Positions 18,019 through 25,888 of a DNA stretch of 64,000 nt are shown one piece after another. Position 1 is the stretch's first letter. Every line of letters starts with the position of its first letter. Below the pieces are notes generated by a model that saw nothing but the letters and a program-made list of their open reading frames with translations, was not told the origin of the DNA and made no database searches. The position numbers were made by a program, and so were the translations under genes. Source of the DNA: Parerythrobacter aestuarii (lineage in GTDB: Bacteria; Pseudomonadota; Alphaproteobacteria; Sphingomonadales; Sphingomonadaceae); NCBI RefSeq assembly GCF_030140925.1, contig NZ_JARBWD010000001.1, positions 2,046,001 through 2,110,000 on the forward strand. Reading direction: 5' to 3'.

Positions 18019-19497
18019 TCAGTCCTCCCCCGGTTGGTACTCCGTGACGCTGCCGAAATGATGCAGAAGGGCAATGTGCAGGAAGATATCGTCGGTTGCG
18101 CCGCCCAGCTCCATATCAGGTGACCACTCGTCATTGGGACGGTGATACGGCCCGCCGAGGAAGGCCTGGAAGGCTGCCTCATCTCCAAACGAGCTCGACA
18201 CCAGCACAGCCGGTACATCGCGGCTGAGCAGCGCCCAGCCATCTTGCCGTCGCACGAACTGTTGGTGCTCTTCCTTCACATCGAGCTTGGCCCCGATACT
18301 GGCGATGACTTCGGAGATCCCCTTGTCGAGCGGGGTCCGCCCCCAACCAATCACTGTCGCCGCCGATCCGCGTGGAGCGATGGCGACAGTGTCCATGTTG
18401 AAAGCCGCGACAATCGTCGGCAGCGGGAATGGCGGGTCGCTGGCGAAGACCTCCGCCCCGACGAGACCCAGTTCCTCGGCGGTTGTGCCCATGACATAGA
18501 GATCGCGGTCGAGACCTCCTTCTTTCGAAATCCTGCGCGCGGTTTCCAGCATCACGCCGATGCCCGAGGCATTGTCGACTGCGCCGTTGCAAAGCCGGTC
18601 GACCGCCCCTTCCGGCCCGCAGATTCCAAGATGGTCCCAATGCGCCAACAGCAACACCGCGCCACTATCGCGCACCTTGCCGGGCAGCTTGCCGATGACA
18701 TTGGCGGTTTCGGCCCGCTCGATTGTGGCACTGGCCGTTATCGACAGCGGGTTGCGATACTGCCACTCGCCATTGTCGCGACCGGTGGCGAGGCTGCGCA
18801 TCGATTCGAGACTCTGCGTCAATCCTCCAGCAAAGACCCGCGATCCGGCTGGGGAGACCAGTACATAGGGCATGACTGCGGCATCGGCATCGCCTTCCAG
18901 CACCCAGCGGCCATCGCGATAGAAGCCTTGCGCACGTTCGAACTGGGCTTCGTCTTCGAACAGGATGATTATCGCATCAAAGCCGGCATCGGACAGCGAA
19001 CGCGCATCGCCTGAAAAGAAGGCGTCGCCGAACACCACTGCCACCCGGCCATTCTGCGAGCCGTCTGGCGGTGCCGGAGCGCCGGGTGCGAACACCGTTA
19101 TCCGGCTATCCTTGATCGACAGTTCGCTACCGGACATGCGCACCATGACGTCTGCGTCGGCAATGGATCTGCCGGACGGGAAGTTAATTGTCGCCTGGTC
19201 GGGAACGCTGCGGACCAGTGTCACCTTCTGGCGCCAATCCGGTTCACCCTCGCTATCGACGGCACCTGGCTGGAAGCCATAGCTTTGCAAGGCGTCGACG
19301 AGATATTGCTGAGTCTTGCGACCGCCCTCGGTGCCTGGCTCGCGCCCGCCATAATCTTCGCCCGAAAGCGTCTGGATATGCAGCGACAAGGCAGATTGCG
19401 CGGCCTGGAATTCTTCTTCCGCAGTGGGAACCGTCGCACAGCCGGCCAGAGCAACGCCGACAAGCGCAGCGATCGCAAATGTCGTGATCCGTTTCAT
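18019..19497 (-). CDS. M28-family zinc aminopeptidase, lipoprotein
   Basis: A 492-aa exported metallopeptidase. It begins MKRITTFAIAALVGVALAGC, a lipoprotein signal with lipobox LAGC at Cys20. A protease-associated-type region occupies the middle. The M28 metal-binding segments are LLAHWDHLGI, GAVDNASGIG, TTAEELGLVGAE, NMDTVA and a terminal HRPNDEWSPD, so the two-zinc site looks complete. ATG at 19497 has GGAGCAGGGG upstream and is preferred over 19512. It lies 17 bp downstream of bdhA on the same strand. Expected to sit on a membrane facing the periplasm and degrade peptides. Confidence 0.87.
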   Translation of the reverse strand: MKRITTFAIAALVGVALAGCATVPTAEEEFQAAQSALSLHIQTLSGEDYGGREPGTEGGRKTQQYLVDALQSYGFQPGAVDSEGEPDWRQKVTLVRSVPDQATINFPSGRSIADADVMVRMSGSELSIKDSRITVFAPGAPAPPDGSQNGRVAVVFGDAFFSGDARSLSDAGFDAIIILFEDEAQFERAQGFYRDGRWVLEGDADAAVMPYVLVSPAGSRVFAGGLTQSLESMRSLATGRDNGEWQYRNPLSITASATIERAETANVIGKLPGKVRDSGAVLLLAHWDHLGICGPEGAVDRLCNGAVDNASGIGVMLETARRISKEGGLDRDLYVMGTTAEELGLVGAEVFASDPPFPLPTIVAAFNMDTVAIAPRGSAATVIGWGRTPLDKGISEVIASIGAKLDVKEEHQQFVRRQDGWALLSRDVPAVLVSSSFGDEAAFQAFLGGPYHRPNDEWSPDMELGGATDDIFLHIALLHHFGSVTEYQPGED

Positions 19498-19514
19498 ACG
19501 CCCCTGCTCCAAGC

Positions 19515-20273
19515 CTATTCGGCGGTCCAGCCGCCATCGATGCTCCAGTTGGCACCATTGACGTTTTGCGCCTCATCCCGGCAGAGGAACACGGCCAGGG
19601 CACCTATCTCTGCCGGCTGGACGAACTTCTTGGTCGCCTGTTTCACCAGCAGCACATCGTTGATGACCTCGTCACGCGTCATGTCGCGCGCCTTCATCGT
19701 ATCGGGGATCTGGTTCTCCACCAGCGGGGTCCAGACATAACCGGGGCTGATGCAATTGGCAGTGATGCCGAACTCGGCCAGCTCCAGCGCGATGGTCTTG
19801 GTAAAGCCGGCGATGCCATGCTTGCTGGCGTTGTAAGCGCTCTTGAACGGGCTCGCGACCTTGGAGTGGGCGCTGGCGGTATTGATGATCCGTCCCCACC
19901 CCTTTTCCTTCATCCCCGGCGCTGCCAGCCGCGTGGTGTGGAAAGCAGCGCTGAGGTTGAGCGCAATAATGAGGTTCCATTTGTCGACCGGGAAATCCTC
20001 GACGGGCGAGACATGCTGCATCCCGGCATTGTTGACGAGGATATCGATCGGCCCGACCTCGGCCATCATCGCTTCCACCGCTGCGACGTCGGTCAGGTCG
20101 GTTCCGAAATGTGCTGCCCCGCCGAGTTCTTCCTGCAGAGCAGCAATCTCATCCGCGTTACCGAACCCGTTGAGGATCACTTCCGCCCCCTCGGCATACA
20201 TGGCCCGGGCAATTGCGAGGCCGATGCCGGAGGTCGAACCAGTGATGAGTGCACGCTTGCCTGACAGGAGCAT
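19515..20273 (-). CDS. bdhA: D-3-hydroxybutyrate dehydrogenase
   Basis: NAD-dependent SDR that interconverts 3-hydroxybutyrate and acetoacetate, a step in polyhydroxybutyrate breakdown. The 252-aa protein has TGSTSGIGLAIA, NNAGMQHVSPVEDFP and the YNASK catalytic pair. The segments NAGMQHV and VKQATKKFVQPAEIGALAVFL are characteristic of 3-hydroxybutyrate dehydrogenases. It precedes the M28 peptidase gene by 17 bp. A PHA synthase is encoded at the right edge of the window, so the genome probably stores this polymer, although the two genes are not linked. Confidence 0.9.
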   Translation of the reverse strand: MLLSGKRALITGSTSGIGLAIARAMYAEGAEVILNGFGNADEIAALQEELGGAAHFGTDLTDVAAVEAMMAEVGPIDILVNNAGMQHVSPVEDFPVDKWNLIIALNLSAAFHTTRLAAPGMKEKGWGRIINTASAHSKVASPFKSAYNASKHGIAGFTKTIALELAEFGITANCISPGYVWTPLVENQIPDTMKARDMTRDEVINDVLLVKQATKKFVQPAEIGALAVFLCRDEAQNVNGANWSIDGGWTAE

Positions 20274-20375
20274 AGGGGACCCTTTGGTTTAGACTATGGA
20301 CTGCAACGCGGTTTTGCGGCCAAAGTGCCTGCTGTCCAGCCCAAACACCGGGCCAATGGCAAATGGGGAGCAGGA

Positions 20376-21257
20376 ATGCGGCTGAATCGCTTCGATACAT
20401 CGAAAATCAGGGTCCGTTCGAGCCGTGCAGGCGGGGGTGGAGGCTTTCCCGGCGGGCGCGGGGGCGGTGTCGGATGTGGCACGCTGGTGATCGTCATCAT
20501 CGGCGCGCTCGTGTTCGGGGTCGATCCGGGCCAGATGCTGGGCACGATGGAAGGGATGCAGCAACAAGCCCCGGCCACACAACAAGGCAGCGGCGATCTC
20601 AGCGAAGAGCAGGTCTGCACTTCCGGCCCCTATGCACAAGAGGCATGCAACGCGCTAACTTCGCTGAACGAGACTTGGCAGCCGGTTTTCCAGCGCGCCA
20701 GGGTGCCGTTCCAGGACCCCATTCTAGATCTCTATAGAGACGGCCGCGTCTCGACCGAAGGCTGCGGCAACGCCAGCGCAGCAGCAGGTCCGTTTTATTG
20801 CCCGGCTGACCAGGGCATCTATATCGACACGAGCTTCTACGACCAACTGGCGCGCATGTCCGGGACCGGGGGCGATTTCGCCCGCTACTATGTGATCGCA
20901 CATGAATACGGCCACCATATCCAGAACCTGACCGGGCTGGCCGGGCAAGTCCGCAGCCTGCAACAGCAGAACCCGCGCCGCGCCAACGAGCTTCAGGTGC
21001 GAATGGAGCTCCAGGCCGACTGCTATGCAGGTGTATGGGCGGGCAAGAACCGCAATTTGATCGAACCCGGCGATATGGAAGAAGGGCTCAAGGCCGCCAG
21101 CTCCATCGGCGACGACACCTTGCAGCGCAATGCCGGCCAACGGATCAATCCGGAAGGCTTTACCCACGGTACCAGCGCCCAGCGGATGGACGCCTTGCGG
21201 TCCGGGGTGCGGGCAGCCGATGATACGGTCTGCGACCGTTATTTCGACATGCAGTGA
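20376..21257 (+). CDS. ypfJ: YpfJ-family neutral zinc metallopeptidase
   Basis: A 293-aa membrane-anchored metalloprotease of the KPN_02809/YpfJ family. The basic, Gly-rich N-terminus (AGGGGGFPGGRGGG) is followed by one membrane helix (about residues 33-55, LVIVIIGALVFGV). The zinc motif is HEYGHH within VIAHEYGHHIQN, and a third ligand is likely in the following LQADCYAGVWA. The start at 20376 (MRLNRFD) has GGGGAGCAGG upstream and matches family starts. The physiological substrate is unknown. It converges on creD with a hairpin terminator between. Confidence 0.88.
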   Translation: MRLNRFDTSKIRVRSSRAGGGGGFPGGRGGGVGCGTLVIVIIGALVFGVDPGQMLGTMEGMQQQAPATQQGSGDLSEEQVCTSGPYAQEACNALTSLNETWQPVFQRARVPFQDPILDLYRDGRVSTEGCGNASAAAGPFYCPADQGIYIDTSFYDQLARMSGTGGDFARYYVIAHEYGHHIQNLTGLAGQVRSLQQQNPRRANELQVRMELQADCYAGVWAGKNRNLIEPGDMEEGLKAASSIGDDTLQRNAGQRINPEGFTHGTSAQRMDALRSGVRAADDTVCDRYFDMQ

Positions 21258-21265
21258 CGGAACAA

Positions 21266-21294
21266 GGCAGGGGAAGGCCACGCCTCCCCCTGCC
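21266..21294. terminator. Hairpin between convergent ypfJ and creD
   Basis: Arms GGCAGGGG (21266-21273) and CCCCTGCC (21287-21294) pair perfectly, with an inner AGGC/GCCT stem. It lies 9 bp after the ypfJ stop and 10 bp before the creD stop. No strong T-tract follows on the plus strand, but the structure is well placed to end transcription from both sides. Confidence 0.6.
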
Positions 21295-21304
21295 CTTCCT
21301 GCGA

Positions 21305-22723
21305 TCAAGCTTGCGGCGTAGAGGGATCCTCGTCGCCACCCACCATGCTGGTCCAGTCGAGTTGGCGCGTGGCATACATCACTGCGGCAAGCGCGATGAA
21401 CAGCAGCACCGAGCCGATCAGTAGCGACCAGGCATCTAGGCTAAGCAATACATAGAGTGTGGCGTATAGCCCGGCGAGTAGCCCGCCGATCATACTGGCC
21501 CGGCGCCATCCGCCCAATACCGCCGCGCTGTAAGCCGTCAGCAGGCCGATGATGGCGGCGCTGGCGACGAGATAGGCCAGCGTAAAGCCGATGACTTCGG
21601 CAAAGGCCAGCAAGAGCACGAAGAACAGTACCAGGCCCACGCCGGTGAGCAGATACTCGGCCGATGCCACGCGCGCACCCGCGATCACGTCGAACATGAA
21701 GAACGCCATGAAAGTGAATCCGATGAACAGGAAGCCATACTTCACTGCCCGATCTACCTGGCTGTAGAGGTCGACAGGCTCGATCAGGCGCACCGCAGCC
21801 GCCTTGGCTTGCTGTCCGCTTTCGGCCACCGGCTGGATCGAACGATCATAGGCGATATCTTCGTAGTCGCTGGCAGTCTGTATCACTGGCGGAGCCAAGT
21901 CATTGAGGTTCACAAGTGCTTCGCCCAGCGCAAGATTGGTGATGCCCTTGTATGTGGCTGAAAATCCCTCACTGGAAACATCGCTGCTGTCTGGACGGAA
22001 ACTACCCACGAAGCTCGGATGCTGCCACGGCGATGTCACTGTCCATTCCGTTTCGCCGCCGCGCGGAATCAATGCGATCGAACGGCTGCCGCGCAGGCCG
22101 TAGGTCCAGTCGACCGAGAGAGGTTGCTCCCCATCCCATTCGACGGCGGTTGAAAAGCCCGAACTACGTGTGCTGGCGGGGCCATTGCCTGGATGCAGCA
22201 CCAACGCCTCGCCGGCAATCGTCACCTTGGTGTCATCGGTCAGCCCACGGGGATCGGAAACACCAAACCGCAACTCGGCCTGATCAAACAGCAAGCTGGC
22301 ACGCTTGACACCGCTACGATCGAGATCGTCGGGCAACGCAAAGGACGCACGCCCGCTAACGTCAGCCTTGTAGATGACCGAGCGATAGATCGAATAGCTT
22401 TTGACGCTCGGTTCCAAAGCGGTTTCCATGCTCTGTTTGGTGGGTGAGACAAAAAGTTCACGGCGCGTCGTCACAGTGCGCGTGCGGCTCTGCCCGTCGA
22501 CACTTTCGGTCTGCACGGATTCTTCATTGTAGGGGATCACAAGCACCGGCCCCGCCACCAGCTGTTCGCCACCCCAGCCCGAGGTGATCGAGGCCTGTGC
22601 AGTCTCGGATTGGTGCTGCCGGTCGCTGACCAGCGCATAGACCATCAGCAGCGGTATTAGCAGCACGCCGCCGATCATGGCGGCGAAGAAGAGTTTTACG
22701 CCGGGGCTTCGGTTTCGTATCAT
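21305..22723 (-). CDS. creD: CreD family inner-membrane protein
   Basis: A 472-aa inner-membrane protein. One N-terminal helix (residues 10-32) is followed by a large periplasmic region (about 35-300) with the family stretch GPVLVIPY near its start. Five or six C-terminal helices run from about residue 310 to 455. CreD in enterobacteria and Aeromonas is controlled by the CreBC/BlrAB two-component system and is linked to envelope integrity and beta-lactam resistance. No creBC genes are present here. It lies downstream of the BlaI/M56 pair on the same strand, separated by a terminator hairpin. Confidence 0.9.
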   Translation of the reverse strand: MIRNRSPGVKLFFAAMIGGVLLIPLLMVYALVSDRQHQSETAQASITSGWGGEQLVAGPVLVIPYNEESVQTESVDGQSRTRTVTTRRELFVSPTKQSMETALEPSVKSYSIYRSVIYKADVSGRASFALPDDLDRSGVKRASLLFDQAELRFGVSDPRGLTDDTKVTIAGEALVLHPGNGPASTRSSGFSTAVEWDGEQPLSVDWTYGLRGSRSIALIPRGGETEWTVTSPWQHPSFVGSFRPDSSDVSSEGFSATYKGITNLALGEALVNLNDLAPPVIQTASDYEDIAYDRSIQPVAESGQQAKAAAVRLIEPVDLYSQVDRAVKYGFLFIGFTFMAFFMFDVIAGARVASAEYLLTGVGLVLFFVLLLAFAEVIGFTLAYLVASAAIIGLLTAYSAAVLGGWRRASMIGGLLAGLYATLYVLLSLDAWSLLIGSVLLFIALAAVMYATRQLDWTSMVGGDEDPSTPQA

Positions 22724-22833
22724 TTCATCCTCCCTTGGTTACGATGAACCGTGCATTGAGAGCGACGAATTGAACCGCAAGTGAATACGCGATCAATGCC
22801 ATGTTTATGGCAACGGCTACCTTGCGCGGGCAT

Positions 22834-22870
22834 GAAAAAGGGCGCCCTCCGGGGTTGGAGAGCGCCCTTC
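22834..22870 (-). terminator. Intrinsic terminator of the M56 gene
   Basis: Read on the minus strand, an AAGGGCGC arm (complement of 22861-22869) pairs with GCGCCCTT (complement of 22838-22846), followed by CTTTTTC. A strong GC stem with a T-run makes this a classical rho-independent terminator. It lies about 30 bp beyond the stop of the M56 gene, so creD probably has its own promoter in 22724-22833. Confidence 0.8.
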
Positions 22871-22897
22871 TCGCTGGAGACTGGTGGCTCCGGCGGA

Positions 22898-24526
22898 TCA
22901 GCCCTCGCGGCCGATCCGGGCAATTTCCTCGTCGATGGCCTGCAGCGCTTCAGAACGCTCCTCGGCTGAGAGGTTGCTGTCCTTTTCGATCGCGACACGC
23001 GCCGATTTGAGGCTCTTGGCAACCATCTTCATCGCATCCTTCGCCATGCCTTCGGCGCAAACCGCGATGGCGACATTGCCGCTCTTGGTCTTGACGTCAG
23101 CCTTGTGGCCGTCGGTCCCATCACAGCCGAGATGGATCATCTGCTCCTGGAACTCGCTGCCTTCTCCGAACTGCAGTTCCATGCGCTTGCCCATCTTCTC
23201 GAAATCTTTCTCGTGGAGCTTCATCTTCTCCTCGAGCATCTTTTCGAGTTCTTTTTCGTCCAGTTCCTTGCCGTCTTCGGTCTTGAACTTGAACTTGTGC
23301 ACGCGGCGTTCCTCGACGCGGACCTTGCCGTCCTCGTCTCGGGTCCTGAACACGAAGACGTTGCTGTCATCGTCGTCGCCATCGCGGTTGACGATGACCT
23401 TGCGCTTCACAACCTTCTCACCGTCCTCGCCATCGCCGAAGGCGATTTCGAAATCATCATCGTCAGATGACCATGCATAGACCTTAGGTGCGTCGGGCGC
23501 ATCGGCGGGCACAGGCGCTTCAGGCGCACGCGGCGGGGCCGGCGGTGCGGGTGCTTCGGGCGCATCCTGCACGGCTTCAGCATAGGAAATCGACGCTGTC
23601 AGCGGCAAAGCGAGCGCGCCGGCGAGCAGCAGCGATCGACCGGCCCAGCGGCGGCGAGTGGAAATATCGGACATTGTGAGGCTCCTCAAACGATGGATTA
23701 TCGATTTGTCGCCAAGCACCGGACAGGCCATCGGAGCGGCCAGCGCGACCCGGGGGCCTGCAGCAAAACTAGCTATGGTTTGCGCATAGGTTGCGCGGAT
23801 CCCGGCATCAGCAGTCCCCACGACGCGCGCATCGCACGCCGCTTCCTGGTCGCGCCGCATGGCACGCCAGCCAACCCAGCCGAGCGGGTTGAACCAGTGC
23901 AGCGCAAACAGCGGTTGCACGGCGAAATTCGCAATCAGGTCAGCGCCCTTGTGGTGGGCCAGCTCGTGCGCCAGCGCCAGGTCGCGCATCGGCCGCTCGG
24001 CCATGGCGAGGAAGCGCGGCGGCAGGGCGATGACGCGATCGTGTACCCCGAAGGCGAGCGGTGCATTGGTGGCGGGCGTCTCTACCAGGCGCACCGCCCC
24101 CAGCACCCCACCATCCAGACGACCGACTTCGCGGGCATCGGCAAGCAGCTCACGCCGCATTTCGAAATAGGCCCGGAACCGAACGATCAGGAACACCACA
24201 GCTCCGGTCAACCAGGCAGCGAGCCCCAGCGCGAGCCAGTCGATCGGCGGGTTTGCCATCGGTTCGGCCAAGACGGGAACGACCGGTTCTGCACCGGCAC
24301 CCGTCAACACGTAGTACGTTTCGGACGCCGAACCGACCGCCTCGGGCGAAGGGTTCATCCAGGCCGGGAGGGTTATCGCCGGTGTCACGAGCCGCAAGAA
24401 CGGCAGCGCCCATAATGCGTAGGCCGCCTGCGGGCCGAAATGGCGCGCCACTGGGCGGCGAAGAACCAGCACCAGAGCGAGCAGCACCCCTGTCCAAAGA
24501 AGAGTATCGAGGAGCCAGTCGGTCAT
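22898..24526 (-). CDS. M56 (BlaR1/MecR1-like) sensor metallopeptidase with unusual C-terminus
   Basis: A 542-aa integral-membrane metallopeptidase of the BlaR1/MecR1 family, which cleaves or inactivates its cognate BlaI repressor. The N-terminal half has several helices and the zinc motif HELAH at residues 187-191 with a downstream Glu in the RRDQEAACD region. After a helix near residue 295 the C-terminal part lacks a penicillin-binding domain. Instead there is a Pro/Ala linker, an acidic stretch rich in Asp, a long charged coiled-coil-like segment and two Cys. The signal sensed is therefore probably not a beta-lactam bound covalently. It overlaps blaI by 4 nt. Confidence 0.85.
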   Translation of the reverse strand: MTDWLLDTLLWTGVLLALVLVLRRPVARHFGPQAAYALWALPFLRLVTPAITLPAWMNPSPEAVGSASETYYVLTGAGAEPVVPVLAEPMANPPIDWLALGLAAWLTGAVVFLIVRFRAYFEMRRELLADAREVGRLDGGVLGAVRLVETPATNAPLAFGVHDRVIALPPRFLAMAERPMRDLALAHELAHHKGADLIANFAVQPLFALHWFNPLGWVGWRAMRRDQEAACDARVVGTADAGIRATYAQTIASFAAGPRVALAAPMACPVLGDKSIIHRLRSLTMSDISTRRRWAGRSLLLAGALALPLTASISYAEAVQDAPEAPAPPAPPRAPEAPVPADAPDAPKVYAWSSDDDDFEIAFGDGEDGEKVVKRKVIVNRDGDDDDSNVFVFRTRDEDGKVRVEERRVHKFKFKTEDGKELDEKELEKMLEEKMKLHEKDFEKMGKRMELQFGEGSEFQEQMIHLGCDGTDGHKADVKTKSGNVAIAVCAEGMAKDAMKMVAKSLKSARVAIEKDSNLSAEERSEALQAIDEEIARIGREG

Positions 24527-24918
24527 GCCTTCAGCTCCCTCAACAGCGCTTCGATTTCAGCGATGTCACTTTCCGTCAGGGCTTCCGCTTCAGCGAGATG
24601 GGCCACCAGCGAGGCGGCCTTGCCTCCAAACAGCCGGTCAACCAGCCTCCGGCTCTCGCCCCCGACATAGTCGGCCCGAGCGATGGCCGGCGAGTAAAGG
24701 AAACGGCGACCGTCGGGCTCAGTGGCGACGGCATCCTTGGAGACGAGACGCGACAAAAGCGTCTTGACCGTGGCGAGACTCCAGTCGCGCGTTTCGCAGA
24801 CCGTGTCGCATACTTCCGCAGCCGTCAGCGGGCTGCGCTGCCATAGCGCTTCCATGACCGCATGTTCAGCTTCGCTGATCTGCGGCGGCGCACCATTCCT
24901 GTCCCTGTTGTCGCTCAT
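24523..24918 (-). CDS. blaI: BlaI/MecI/CopY-family transcriptional repressor
   Basis: A 131-aa winged-helix repressor. ISEAEHAVMEALWQRSPLTAAEV and the recognition region WSLATVKTLLSRLVSKDAV are typical of BlaI/PenI. The C-terminal half provides the dimer and cleavage region. It is followed by the M56 peptidase gene with a 4-nt overlap, the usual blaI-blaR1 arrangement. Two TTAC-type operator half-palindromes lie in its own promoter region at 24962-24994, so self-repression is likely. Other targets are not visible near by; neither penicillin-recognising protein in this window is adjacent. Confidence 0.92.
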   Translation of the reverse strand: MSDNRDRNGAPPQISEAEHAVMEALWQRSPLTAAEVCDTVCETRDWSLATVKTLLSRLVSKDAVATEPDGRRFLYSPAIARADYVGGESRRLVDRLFGGKAASLVAHLAEAEALTESDIAEIEALLRELKA

Positions 24919-24961
24919 GCTTCAACCTCCCGACCCGAAGAAGCTCGTGAACCGGCTTCGA

Positions 24962-24994
24962 TTACAGATGTAGGCGGAGCGATTACGTCTGTAA
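24962..24994. promoter_or_regulatory. Predicted BlaI operator pair
   Basis: Two near-palindromic sites, TTACAGATGTAG (24962-24973) and TTACGTCTGTAA (24983-24994), have centres 21 bp apart, two turns of the helix. TACA-N2-TGTA is the BlaI/MecI operator core, and the first site matches it exactly (TACAGATGTA). They lie 43 to 76 bp upstream of the blaI start and between blaI and the divergent gene at 25064, so both could be controlled. Confidence 0.75.
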
Positions 24995-25008
24995 ACATGA
25001 AGCCTATG

Positions 25009-25022
25009 TGAACGGCCGTTCA
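25009..25022. promoter_or_regulatory. 14-bp perfect palindrome in the blaI / 25064 intergenic region
   Basis: TGAACGGCCGTTCA is a perfect palindrome, about 40 bp before the start of the divergent gene at 25064. It is distinct from the BlaI-type sites beside it and has the form of a TetR-type operator. No TetR gene is in the window. Its position could cover the promoter of the plus-strand gene. Confidence 0.45.
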
Positions 25023-25063
25023 TACTGCTTGCCAATCGTCAAACGGCGCATCAGACAGGATGA

Positions 25064-25888
25064 ATGACATGTCGCATCTCTCTGTTCGCCCTGTCCATCC
25101 TGCTGCTCACGCCCCCAGTGAGCGCTCAGGATGCGCATGAATCACCCACTACCGACCCTGTCGAGGCGGCGCGTGACGTACCAATCATCGTCACTGCCTT
25201 GCCAAAGGAGGAAACGCGCCAATCAAACTCTGCCTCGCGCATCCCCAAGAAGCCTCGCTTCACCAACCAGAATGTCCGCAGTGAAACAGGCATCGCCGGG
25301 CTGACGCCTGGATCGGGCATGACCCCGTTTGCAGGTGAAAACCGCACCCACCGCCTGCGTACCGTTACTTGCGTCGGCGAAAGCGATGGAGAAGCGCTCG
25401 GTGAACGCGCCGCATGCCTGATATGGCGTGCGCAGGAGGATATCACTGATGGCGAGGTTGGACTGGCAAAAGACGTTTATCGCTATCTCGCCTCGTCACC
25501 CGACTTCACCCCAGCCGAACGCCTGGCCGGCGGCAATTTGCTCTATGAGCTGGGCGTGGCGAATGAAGATGACGCGCTGCGCGAAGAGGCGCTGATCCGC
25601 TTGCTCGATGCAGAGGCGTTGCAAGGGCGCGAGGCGACCAGCGCGCGACGCACGTTGGTGGCGATGGCACTCAAGCGGAAGGACAATGTGCTGACCATCG
25701 AACGGCTGGAAGATGTCGTGACGTACGATCCGCAGGATTCGCGCAGTCTGGCAAATCTCGCCGTGCTGATGCGGCAGGAAGGCCGCGACGGTGCCGAGGT
25801 CCGTATGGAGCAAGCCATTGCCGCGCGCGAAGCCAATGGCAGCAATGTGCCCAAGGGCTGGCGGGATTTCCTCAGCCTCGGCAGCTAG
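25064..25888 (+). CDS. Secreted TPR-like hypothetical protein, divergent from blaI
   Basis: A 274-aa exported protein. The signal peptide MTCRISLFALSILLLTPPVSA is cleaved after SA. A low-complexity region follows to about residue 100. The second half reads as helical repeats of TPR type (for example DAEALQGREATSARRTLVAMAL and DPQDSRSLANLAVLMRQEGRDG). AGGA lies ahead of the ATG. I do not recognise a family beyond TPR-like. It is divergent from blaI across a region with BlaI-type sites and a separate palindrome, so it may belong to the BlaI regulon. The stop overlaps the convergent M20 gene by 4 nt. Confidence 0.75.
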   Translation: MTCRISLFALSILLLTPPVSAQDAHESPTTDPVEAARDVPIIVTALPKEETRQSNSASRIPKKPRFTNQNVRSETGIAGLTPGSGMTPFAGENRTHRLRTVTCVGESDGEALGERAACLIWRAQEDITDGEVGLAKDVYRYLASSPDFTPAERLAGGNLLYELGVANEDDALREEALIRLLDAEALQGREATSARRTLVAMALKRKDNVLTIERLEDVVTYDPQDSRSLANLAVLMRQEGRDGAEVRMEQAIAAREANGSNVPKGWRDFLSLGS

